Positions 1-7,112 of a stretch of 64,000 nt of DNA are shown here, in pieces. The stretch is taken from assembly GCF_014190805.1 (NCBI RefSeq), contig NZ_JACHVQ010000004.1:248001-312000 (forward strand), read 5' to 3'. The notes beneath the pieces were generated by a model that saw only the letters and a list, made by a program, of their open reading frames with translations, made no database searches and was not told where the DNA came from. Origin of the DNA: Flexivirga oryzae (GTDB lineage: Bacteria > Actinomycetota > Actinomycetes > Actinomycetales > Dermatophilaceae). The translations under genes and the position numbers were made by a program. Numbering within the stretch: position 1 is the stretch's first letter; each line of letters begins with the position of its first letter.

Positions 1-60
1 GGTGCCCCCTTGAAGTTCGTTGCCGTCACTGTATGCCGTCGCGCGACGCGACGGAACAGC

Positions 61-88
61 GTCAGTCGGCCAGCGTCAGTCGGCCAGC
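61..88. repeat. 14-bp perfect tandem duplication at the xth stop codon
   Basis: The 14-mer GTCAGTCGGCCAGC occurs twice head to tail (61-74 and 75-88). The copy at 75-88 carries the stop codon and last residues of the minus-strand exonuclease gene. The other copy lies just past the stop, so the protein is unchanged. It looks like a recent slippage duplication. Confidence 0.85.
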
Positions 89-867
89 GTCACGATGACC
101 GGTGCGTGATCGGAGGCGCCCTTGCCCTTGCGCTCCTCGCGGTCGATCGACGCGTCCGTGACCCGTGCCGCCAGCGCGGGGGTGCCGAGCGCGAAGTCGA
201 TGCGCATGCCACGGCGCTTGGGGAAGCTCAGCTGCGTGTAGTCCCAGTAGGTGTAGGTGCCCGGACCGGGGGTGTACGGGCGGACGAGGTCGGCATACCC
301 GGCGTCGACGACGGCGCGGAACGCGGCCCGTTCGGGGTCGGTCACGTGGGTCTTGCCCTCGAAGAAGGCCATGTCCCAGACGTCCTCGTCGAGCGGGGCG
401 ATGTTCCAGTCGCCGGCGAGCACCACCTGGGCCTGCGGGTCGTCCGCCAGCCACCCGGCGGCGACGTCGCGCAGCCGGGTGAGCCAGTCGAGCTTGTAGG
501 CGTAGTGCGCGTGGCCGATCTCCCGGCCGTTCGGCACGTAGAGCGACCAGACCCGCACGCCCCCGCAGGTGGCGCCGATGGCGCGCGCCTCGGCGACCGG
601 CGGCTCGCCGTACGACGGCATGCCGGGGAAGCCGATCGTCACGTCCTCGAGTCCGACCCGGGAGATGATCGCGACGCCGTTCCACTGGTTGAGCCCGTGC
701 ATCGCGACCTCGTACCCGGCCGCCGAGAGCGGCATCTCGGGGAACTGGTCGTCCCGGCACTTGGTCTCCTGGAGCAGCAGCACGTCCAGGTCGTGGCGTT
801 CCAGCACCCCGACGGCACGGTCGATGCGGGAGCGGATGGAGTTGACGTTCCAGGTCGCGATGCGCAC
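76..867 (-). CDS. xth: Exodeoxyribonuclease III
   Basis: This 263-residue protein of the exonuclease/endonuclease/phosphatase fold cuts DNA at abasic sites and removes 3' blocking groups in base-excision repair. The family hallmarks are all visible: WNVNSIRSR near residue 6, the metal-binding glutamate in LLLQETK near residue 35, the GDWN active-site motif near residue 153, and the C-terminal SDHAPV motif with the general-base histidine. The length is normal for the bacterial family. The start is GTG at 867, giving the canonical N-terminus (V/M)RIATWNVNS. It is transcribed alone; the next minus-strand gene upstream ends 108 bases away. Identification is secure; the precise biochemical preference is inferred from the family. 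Confidence 0.95.
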   Translation of the reverse strand: MRIATWNVNSIRSRIDRAVGVLERHDLDVLLLQETKCRDDQFPEMPLSAAGYEVAMHGLNQWNGVAIISRVGLEDVTIGFPGMPSYGEPPVAEARAIGATCGGVRVWSLYVPNGREIGHAHYAYKLDWLTRLRDVAAGWLADDPQAQVVLAGDWNIAPLDEDVWDMAFFEGKTHVTDPERAAFRAVVDAGYADLVRPYTPGPGTYTYWDYTQLSFPKRRGMRIDFALGTPALAARVTDASIDREERKGKGASDHAPVIVTLAD

Positions 868-975
868 CCGCCCAACCTACGTGGCACGCCAGACGACGAC
901 CAGGGCGGGCAGCGGACCGAGCGAGCTCGCGGGCCGGGCACCCGGTCCGGCCTGCGAGGAGTCGAGCAAGAAGGC

Positions 976-1581
976 TCAGTTGGCGACCGTGAACCTGGCC
1001 CGGCGGTGCTTCGGCTGCTCGATCTCGTCGGCGATCGCGACCGCGAAGTCCTCGGCGCTGATGTGCTCGCCGGCGGGCGAGTCGTCGGCGGTCTTGTAGT
1101 TGCCGGTCCGCTCGCCCGGCGCGATCTCGGGGGCGGGGGAGAGGAACACCCAGTCGAGGCCGTCGGGCGCCTGCCGGATGGCCTCCAGCGCCTTGGCGGC
1201 GGTGAGCGCCTCCGGCTTGTATGCCTCCGGGAAGCCCGGCTGGTCGACCAGGCGGCCGCCGTCGACCAGGAGCGAACCGGCGCCGCCGACGACGAAGAGG
1301 CGGCTGTCGCCGGCATTGGTCTCGGCGGTCTGCAACGCGTCGAGCCAGATCTGGTGGTCCTCGCCGGTGCGGCTCGGGCCGGTGGCGGACACGATGACGT
1401 CGTGGTCCGCGGCGAGCGACCGGACGAAGTCGGCGTCGCCGAGGTCGCCCTGGGCGCTCGTGGCGCCCGGCACCTGCGTGCCCGACCGGGTGACGCCCGT
1501 GACGGTGTGACCGCGACCGACGAGCTCCGCGACGACGCGCGAACCCACCATGCCGCTGGCTCCGATGACTGCAACCTTCAT
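976..1581 (-). CDS. NAD(P)-binding Rossmann-fold reductase (NmrA/SDR-like)
   Basis: This 201-residue protein opens with MKVAVIGASGMVGSR, a dinucleotide-binding motif of atypical short-chain dehydrogenases of the NmrA/YwnB type. A central SATGPSRTG stretch and the SPAPEIAPGERTG stretch are typical of this small family. Substrate is unknown; relatives reduce quinones or sense NADPH. The start at 1581 is chosen over an in-frame ATG at 1620 because an AAGGAGC Shine-Dalgarno sequence sits just before it and the Rossmann motif begins immediately. It is divergent from an HxlR regulator, with operator-like repeats between them, so it is probably that regulator's target. Confidence 0.85.
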   Translation of the reverse strand: MKVAVIGASGMVGSRVVAELVGRGHTVTGVTRSGTQVPGATSAQGDLGDADFVRSLAADHDVIVSATGPSRTGEDHQIWLDALQTAETNAGDSRLFVVGGAGSLLVDGGRLVDQPGFPEAYKPEALTAAKALEAIRQAPDGLDWVFLSPAPEIAPGERTGNYKTADDSPAGEHISAEDFAVAIADEIEQPKHRRARFTVAN

Positions 1582-1621
1582 GCCTGCTCCTTGGAAGACG
1601 GACTGTTCGTGATGCGACAAC

Positions 1622-1655
1622 AGTAACTTTTGGTATCCTGGTACCTCAAGGTAAC
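1622..1655. promoter_or_regulatory. Four GGTA-type boxes between divergent reductase and HxlR genes
   Basis: The boxes AGTAAC (1622), GGTATC (1632), GGTACC (1640) and GGTAAC (1650) start 10, 8 and 10 bases apart. The regularity and the position in the only shared promoter region suggest the HxlR operator, which would control both genes. No binding data are available from sequence alone. Confidence 0.55.
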
Positions 1656-1675
1656 TAAAGCGGAGTGTGACGAGT

Positions 1676-2059
1676 ATGACGGCAGCGGTCTCCGGCTGGG
1701 TCGGTGACGGCTACGACCCGCAGTGCCCGACCCGGGTGCTGCTGGACCGGGTCGGCGACAAATGGACGGTGCTGGTCATCGGGGCGCTCGCGGACGGCCC
1801 GCTGCGCTTCACCGAGCTGCGTGACCGGGTGGGTGGCGTGTCCGGGAAGGTGCTGACCGCGACGCTGCGGGCGCTCGCGCGCGACGGGCTCGTCATACGC
1901 ACGGCATACCCGCAGATCCCGCCGCGGGTCGAGTACTCGCTGACCGACCTCGGGCGGTCCCTGCAGACGCCGCTGGACGTCCTGCGAACGTGGGCCGAGC
2001 AGCACATCGCGCAGGTGGTCGCCCACCGCGAGGAGTTCGACGAGGAGCACGACCAATAG
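1676..2059 (+). CDS. HxlR-family transcriptional regulator
   Basis: This is a 127-residue winged-helix DNA-binding protein. The HxlR signature is clear: a cysteine followed by a conserved block (CPTRVLLDRVGDKWTVLVIG), then the recognition region RFTELRDRVGGVSGKVLT and the wing. HxlR proteins are dimeric sensors of electrophiles, quinones or aldehydes, and Cys16-17 in the N-terminal segment would be the usual redox sensor. ATG 1676 is preferred to GTG 1667 because GGAG at 1662-1665 is correctly spaced only for the ATG. It probably represses itself and the divergent reductase through the boxes at 1622-1655. Confidence 0.9.
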   Translation: MTAAVSGWVGDGYDPQCPTRVLLDRVGDKWTVLVIGALADGPLRFTELRDRVGGVSGKVLTATLRALARDGLVIRTAYPQIPPRVEYSLTDLGRSLQTPLDVLRTWAEQHIAQVVAHREEFDEEHDQ

Positions 2060-2070
2060 ACTCACCACCC

Positions 2071-2838
2071 ATGGCCACCGCACTCGTCACCGGCGCGAGC
2101 GCCGGTATCGGCAGGACCTTCGCCACCCAACTCGCAGCACGCGGTCACGACCTCGTGCTCGTCGCGCGCACCACGAGCCGCCTGGAGCGGTTGAAGGCCG
2201 AGCTCGAGCAGCAGCACTCGGTGTCGGTCGAGGTGCTCCCCGCCGACCTGTCCGACCGGCTCGACATGCAGCTGGTCGCGGACCGGCTCGCCGACCCGGA
2301 CCGGCCGGTCGACCTGCTCGTCAACAACGCCGGTTTCGGGTTGAAGAAGCCGTTCCTGGCGGGCGAGATCCGCGACGAGGAGGAGATGCTGACCGTGCTG
2401 GTCCGGGCGGTCATGGTGCTCTCCCACGCCGCCGCCCTGTCGATGCGGCAGCGCGGGAACGGCGCGATCGTCAATGTCTCGTCGGTGGCCGGCTACCTCG
2501 CATCGGGCACCTACTCGGCGGCCAAGTCCTGGGTCACCGTCTTCTCCGAGGGCCTGGCCAGTGAACTGCGCGGCACCGGAGTGACGGTGACCGCGCTCTG
2601 CCCCGGTTTCACCCGCACCGAGTTCCACGAGCGCGCCGGCATCAAGGGCCACGGCATCCCGGACTTCATGTGGCTGCAGGCGGATTCGCTGGTGAAGGCG
2701 TGCCTGGAAGATGTCGACCGCGGGAAGGTCATCTCCATCCCCGGCCCGCAGTACAAGGTGGCCGCGACCGCGCTGCGGGTGCTGCCACGTCCGATCGTGC
2801 GGGCCGGCAAGCTCGCCCGCAAGCACCGTCCCCAGTGA
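2071..2838 (+). CDS. Short-chain dehydrogenase/reductase
   Basis: This 255-residue classical SDR has the cofactor motif TGASAGIG near residue 8, the structural NNAG motif (VNNAGFG), and the catalytic triad in NVSSVAGYLASG followed by YSAAK. Substrate cannot be told from the sequence. The ATG at 2071 starts the Rossmann strand directly; longer in-frame extensions overlap the HxlR gene and lack similarity to the family. The stop overlaps the pyrE GTG by four bases (GTGA), so the two are probably translationally coupled. Confidence 0.9.
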   Translation: MATALVTGASAGIGRTFATQLAARGHDLVLVARTTSRLERLKAELEQQHSVSVEVLPADLSDRLDMQLVADRLADPDRPVDLLVNNAGFGLKKPFLAGEIRDEEEMLTVLVRAVMVLSHAAALSMRQRGNGAIVNVSSVAGYLASGTYSAAKSWVTVFSEGLASELRGTGVTVTALCPGFTRTEFHERAGIKGHGIPDFMWLQADSLVKACLEDVDRGKVISIPGPQYKVAATALRVLPRPIVRAGKLARKHRPQ

Positions 2839-3392
2839 GCGAGGAGTTGGCGTTGGCCAAGCAGGAGTTGTTGGAGCAGATCAAGGCACAGGCCATCGTG
2901 CACGGGAAGGTCACGTTGTCCTCCGGCAAAGAGGCGGACTACTACGTCGACCTGCGCCGGATCACCCTGAGCGGTGTCTCGGCGCCACTGGTCGGTCAGG
3001 TGATGCTGGACCTCACCGCCCACCTCTCGTATGACGCCGTCGGCGGTCTCACCATGGGCGCGGACCCGGTGGCGACCGCCATGCTGCACGCCGCCGCGGC
3101 GCAGGGGCGCGCGCTCGACGCCTTCGTCGTCCGCAAGGCCGGCAAGGCGCACGGTCTGCAGCAGCGCATCGAGGGCCCGTCGATCAAGGGCCGGCGCGTC
3201 GTCGTCGTCGAGGACACCTCCACGACCGGCGCCTCCGCGCTCGAAGCCGTCGCCGCTGTGCAGGAGGCGGGTGCCGAGGTGGTCGCCGTCGCGGTAATCG
3301 CCGACCGGTCGACGGGTGCGCGCGAGCGCATCGAGCAGGCGGGTGTGTCCTATCTCACGGCCTACGGGCTGGCCGACCTCGGGCTCGCATAA
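2835..3392 (+). CDS. pyrE: Orotate phosphoribosyltransferase
   Basis: This 185-residue enzyme makes orotidine 5'-monophosphate from orotate and PRPP in pyrimidine synthesis. The PRPP-binding loop VVVVEDTSTTG is near residue 122, and the substrate segment LSSGKEADYYVDLRR is near residue 24. The start GTG at 2835 overlaps the preceding SDR stop (GTGA); in-frame TTG codons at 2847 and 2853 follow a GAGGAG and are possible alternatives. It is the only pyrimidine gene in the window. Length and motifs are normal. Confidence 0.92.
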   Translation: MSEELALAKQELLEQIKAQAIVHGKVTLSSGKEADYYVDLRRITLSGVSAPLVGQVMLDLTAHLSYDAVGGLTMGADPVATAMLHAAAAQGRALDAFVVRKAGKAHGLQQRIEGPSIKGRRVVVVEDTSTTGASALEAVAAVQEAGAEVVAVAVIADRSTGARERIEQAGVSYLTAYGLADLGLA

Positions 3393-3478
3393 GCACCCGT
3401 TCTCCGCGCAGTCCTGCGGTTCTGCGGCGCCACGCACGGTGAATCTCTCACTGCCGCAGCAGGTCCGGTGAGATCGCC

Positions 3479-3517
3479 GTGACCTCCAGGTAACACGACG
3501 ACACCGCTTTCGGAAAC
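3479..3517 (+). promoter_or_regulatory. Putative GlnR box upstream of narK
   Basis: GTGAC (3479), GTAAC (3490), a weak ACACC (3501) and GAAAC (3513) are spaced by 6, 6 and 7 bases, resembling the actinobacterial GlnR pattern of alternating GTnAC and GAAAC boxes 6 bases apart. It shares the 10-mer TCGGAAACAT with the site before nirB. GlnR is known to control nitrate genes in Streptomyces and mycobacteria. Confidence 0.5.
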
Positions 3518-3579
3518 ATCCGGTTCCTACCTTCGAGTGCCAGAAGCCCCAACCCGGGGCACCGCACACGGAGGTGGAG

Positions 3580-5001
3580 ATGGCGCTCGCGACGGATCTC
3601 GAGGCCGGCGGCCGCCGGGTCGCACCCGGTGTCATCATCGGCCCCGGACGGTGGATCTCCGGCTGGAACCCGGAGGCCCCCGCGCAGTGGGAGGAGTTCG
3701 GCCGCCGGACCGCACAGCGCAATCTCGCGTTGTCGGTGTTCACCGAGTTCCTCGGCTTCGGCGTCTTCGCGATCTGGAGCGTCGTGGTGCCGCTGCTGCC
3801 GAAATACGGTTACACCGGGGCGTCGGCGCTCTCCGACCCCCAGCAGTTCTGGCTGATCTCGATCCCGACGCTGGTCGGCGCAAGTCTGCGGATCCCGTAC
3901 TCGTTCATGGTGACCCGCTTCGGCGGGCGCAACTGGACGGTCGTCTCTGCGCTGCTGTTGCTCCTGCCGACGATCGGGCTGGCGCTGGCGATCGGTCAGC
4001 ACGCCGGCTTCCCGGTGCTGCTGGCGATGGCGACCCTCGCCGGGGTCGGCGGTGGCAACTTCGCGTCGTCGATGACCAACATCTCGTTCTTCTACCCCGC
4101 CGCGGAGAAGGGCAAGGCGCTCGGGATCAACGCCGCGGGCGGCAATCTCGGCACCGCAGCGGTGCAGTTCGCGGCGCCGGTGATCGTCACCGCCGGTGCC
4201 GGCGTCTCCGTCGGCCACCCGAACGTGCCCGTGGTGGGCTGGGTCTTCGTGCCGCTGGTGGTCCTGGCGGCGATCGCGGCGTGGCTCCGGATGGACAATC
4301 TCGCGGAGGCGCGTTCGGAGCCCGGCACGTATGCCGCGGCGACGCGTTCGCGGCACACCTGGATCCTGTCGTTCATCTACTTCGGGACGTTCGGATCGTT
4401 CATCGGCTTCTCCGGAGTCTTCCCCAAACTGATGAACGACGCCTTCCCCGGACGCGGAACGTATGCGCTGCTCGGCGTCGGTATGACGATGGCCTTCCTC
4501 GGCGCGCTGGTCGGCTCGATGTCGCGCCCGCTCGGCGGCATCGTCGCCGACCGGGTCGGCGGCTGGCGGGTCACGGTCGGCAGCTTCACGGCCATGGCGC
4601 TCGGTGCCGCCGGTGTCGCGATCGCATTGTCCGCCAAGAGTTTCGGCTGGTTCATGGTTGCCTTCTTGTGGATGTTCACCTGGACGGGGATCGGCAACGG
4701 CTCCATCTACCGGATGATCCCTGCCGTGTTCGCCCGTTCGGCCGGTAGCTCGACGCGGGAGGTGGCTGTCGCCCGCAAGGTCGCTGCCGGAGCGATCGGC
4801 ATCGTCGGAGCGGTCGGCGCCCTCGGTGGATTCGTGATCCCGCAGGTCTTCTCGCTCTCGAAATCGGCGACGCACGGCGCCGCCCATCCGACGGGGACCA
4901 TCGTGCCCGCGCTCTGGGCGATCCTCGCCTGCTACCTGCTGATGGCGGTCGTGACCTGGGCGGTGTACGGCCGCAAGGGTTCCGGGACGGAACCGGTATG
5001 A
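3580..5001 (+). CDS. narK: Nitrate/nitrite MFS transporter NarK
   Basis: This 473-residue, twelve-helix major facilitator protein of the nitrate/nitrite porter family carries nitrate into the cell and/or nitrite out. Both family signatures are visible: GGGNFASSMTNISFFYP in helix 5 and GTFGSFIGFSGVFPK in helix 7. An N-terminal extension of about 45 cytoplasmic residues (ending ERNLALS-like, here QRNLALSVFTEF) precedes helix 1. ATG 3580 is preferred over GTG 3574 because GGAGG at 3570-3574 is optimally spaced. It opens an eight-gene nitrate-assimilation operon, and its stop overlaps the nasA start (ATGA). Transcription is probably nitrogen-controlled through the GlnR-like box upstream. Confidence 0.95.
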   Translation: MALATDLEAGGRRVAPGVIIGPGRWISGWNPEAPAQWEEFGRRTAQRNLALSVFTEFLGFGVFAIWSVVVPLLPKYGYTGASALSDPQQFWLISIPTLVGASLRIPYSFMVTRFGGRNWTVVSALLLLLPTIGLALAIGQHAGFPVLLAMATLAGVGGGNFASSMTNISFFYPAAEKGKALGINAAGGNLGTAAVQFAAPVIVTAGAGVSVGHPNVPVVGWVFVPLVVLAAIAAWLRMDNLAEARSEPGTYAAATRSRHTWILSFIYFGTFGSFIGFSGVFPKLMNDAFPGRGTYALLGVGMTMAFLGALVGSMSRPLGGIVADRVGGWRVTVGSFTAMALGAAGVAIALSAKSFGWFMVAFLWMFTWTGIGNGSIYRMIPAVFARSAGSSTREVAVARKVAAGAIGIVGAVGALGGFVIPQVFSLSKSATHGAAHPTGTIVPALWAILACYLLMAVVTWAVYGRKGSGTEPV

Positions 5002-7112
5002 CCGGTGTCGACTCGCACTGTCCATACTGCGCGCTGCAGTGCGGGATCCGTTTGACAGCAGACGAATCCGGCGCGGTGCACCTCGAACCGCGCGACTTCC
5101 CGACCAATCGCGGCGGACTGTGCCAGAAGGGTTGGACGGCGGCTCAGCTGCTGGGCGTGCCCGACCGGGTGACCGTTCCGCTGGTGCGCGACGAGTCCGG
5201 TTCCTTGGTCGAGTCGACCTGGGACCAGGCGTATGCGCGGATCGTCTCCGGCGTCCGAGAGGCGCAGGCGGCTGGGGGACCCGACGCCGTTGCTGTCTTC
5301 GGCGGCGGCGGTCTCACCAACGAGAAGGCATACACCCTGGGCAAGTTCGCCCGGGTCGCGCTCGGCACGTCGCGCATCGACTACAACGGCCGCTTCTGTA
5401 TGTCGTCCGCCGCGGCGGCGGTGAACCGGACCTTCGGGCTGGACCGTGGACTGCCCTTCCCGCTCACCGATCTGGCCGGCGCCGCTGCCGTGCTACTGGT
5501 CGGCAGTAACCTCAGCGAGACGATGCCGCCGTCCCTGCAGCACCTGACCGGCGTCCGGGAGCGCGGCGGGCTGATCGTCGTCGACCCGCGCCGATCGGCG
5601 ACGGCTGCGTTGACCGACTCCGGCGGTGGCGTGCACCTGCAGCCGGTGCCGGGCACCGACATCGCCGTGCTGCTCGGGCTGCTCCACCTGGTGGTCCTCG
5701 GCGGGCACGGCGACGAGGACTATCTGGCCGCCCGGACGACCGGCTGGGGGCGGGTGCGTGACGCGGCGACCCTGTGGTGGCCCGAGCGCGTCGAGCAGGC
5801 GAGTGGTGTGCCCGTCGACCGACTACGAGCGGCCGCAGCGCTGTTGGTGGCGGCAAGCCCCGCCGGCCATGGCAGCGGCGCCTACGTGCTCACCGGACGC
5901 GGCGCCGAGCAGCACGCGCACGGCACCGACACGGTGTCGGCGGCCATCAACCTCGCACTCGCACTCGGGCTGCCCGGCCGGACCGGCTCCGGTTACGGCT
6001 GCATCACCGGGCAGGGCAACGGGCAGGGCGGCCGCGAGCACGGGCAGAAGGCCGACCAGTTGCCCGGGTACCGGTCGATCAATGACCCCGCGGCGCGCGA
6101 GCACGTCGCCGGCGTCTGGGGCGTGCCCGCGGAGGACATCCCCGGCCCGGGTCTGCCGGCCGTGCAGTTGCTCGACGCGATCGGTGCACCGGGCGGGCCA
6201 CGGGCGCTTCTCGTCCACGGCGCCAACCCGGTTGTCAGTGCTCCGGATTCGGACCGGGTTCGCGCGAAGCTCACCCAGCTGGACCTGCTGGTGGTCGCCG
6301 ACTTCGTGCCGTCGGAGACCGCGCTCCTGGCGGATGTGGTGCTGCCCGTGCCGCAATGGGCCGAGGAGGAGGGCACCATGACCTCGCTGGAGGGCCGGGT
6401 GCTGCGACGCCGCCGCGCCATACCACCGCCGGCCGGGGTGCGCGACGAGTTGCAGATCTGGCACGATCTGGCCCGACTGCTCGACGCCCCAACCGAGTTC
6501 GCGGCAGATCCGGTCCTCGTGCTGGACGAGCTGGCACGCGCCAGCGCCGGTGGCATCGCCGACTACACGGGTGTGGATCTGTCCCGCCTGGACGCGGGGG
6601 CGTCGCTGTACTGGCCGGTCCCGGAGCCGGGTCACCCCGGGACGCCGCGCCTCTTCCTGGACCGCTTCGCGACACCGGACGGCCGGGCCCGGATGATCCC
6701 GGTCGACGTCACTCCGGTCGACGACGATGTCCGGGGCGACGCACCGATCTACCTGATCACCGGCCGCATCCTGCAGCAGTACCAGTCCGGCGCGCAGACC
6801 CGGCGGGTCCCCGAACTGGTGCGCGGAGAGGCGCGTTCGTTCGTCCAGTTGCACCCGCTGTTGGCCGCGGGCCTGGGCATCGCGGAGGGTGACACCGTGC
6901 GTGTCACCTCCGCGCGGGGCAGCGCGTGCGGGGTCGCGCGATTGTCGTCCGACATCCGCCGGGACACGGTCTTCATGCCCTTCCATTTCTCCGGTCCGGG
7001 CGCCGCCAACGCGGTGACCAACCCGGCGACCGACCCGATCTCCGGCATGCCGGAGTTCAAGGTGTGCGCGGTCCAGGTGTCCCGGGTGGACGTGGAGGGG
7101 GTGACGGCGTGA
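4998..7112 (+). CDS. nasA: Assimilatory nitrate reductase catalytic subunit (molybdopterin)
   Basis: This 704-residue molybdopterin oxidoreductase reduces nitrate to nitrite in the cytoplasm. The N-terminal 4Fe-4S ligands are CPYCALQCG (residues 8-16) plus Cys in GLCQKGW near residue 43. The molybdopterin domain has GRFCMSSAAAAVNRTFG, and the C-terminal dinucleotide domain includes GRILQQYQSGAQTRR. There is no Tat signal, consistent with a soluble assimilatory enzyme. It lacks the extra C-terminal [2Fe-2S] domain of some NasA proteins; that domain is instead on the next gene. It overlaps narK and the next gene by four bases each. Confidence 0.93.
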   Translation: MTGVDSHCPYCALQCGIRLTADESGAVHLEPRDFPTNRGGLCQKGWTAAQLLGVPDRVTVPLVRDESGSLVESTWDQAYARIVSGVREAQAAGGPDAVAVFGGGGLTNEKAYTLGKFARVALGTSRIDYNGRFCMSSAAAAVNRTFGLDRGLPFPLTDLAGAAAVLLVGSNLSETMPPSLQHLTGVRERGGLIVVDPRRSATAALTDSGGGVHLQPVPGTDIAVLLGLLHLVVLGGHGDEDYLAARTTGWGRVRDAATLWWPERVEQASGVPVDRLRAAAALLVAASPAGHGSGAYVLTGRGAEQHAHGTDTVSAAINLALALGLPGRTGSGYGCITGQGNGQGGREHGQKADQLPGYRSINDPAAREHVAGVWGVPAEDIPGPGLPAVQLLDAIGAPGGPRALLVHGANPVVSAPDSDRVRAKLTQLDLLVVADFVPSETALLADVVLPVPQWAEEEGTMTSLEGRVLRRRRAIPPPAGVRDELQIWHDLARLLDAPTEFAADPVLVLDELARASAGGIADYTGVDLSRLDAGASLYWPVPEPGHPGTPRLFLDRFATPDGRARMIPVDVTPVDDDVRGDAPIYLITGRILQQYQSGAQTRRVPELVRGEARSFVQLHPLLAAGLGIAEGDTVRVTSARGSACGVARLSSDIRRDTVFMPFHFSGPGAANAVTNPATDPISGMPEFKVCAVQVSRVDVEGVTA

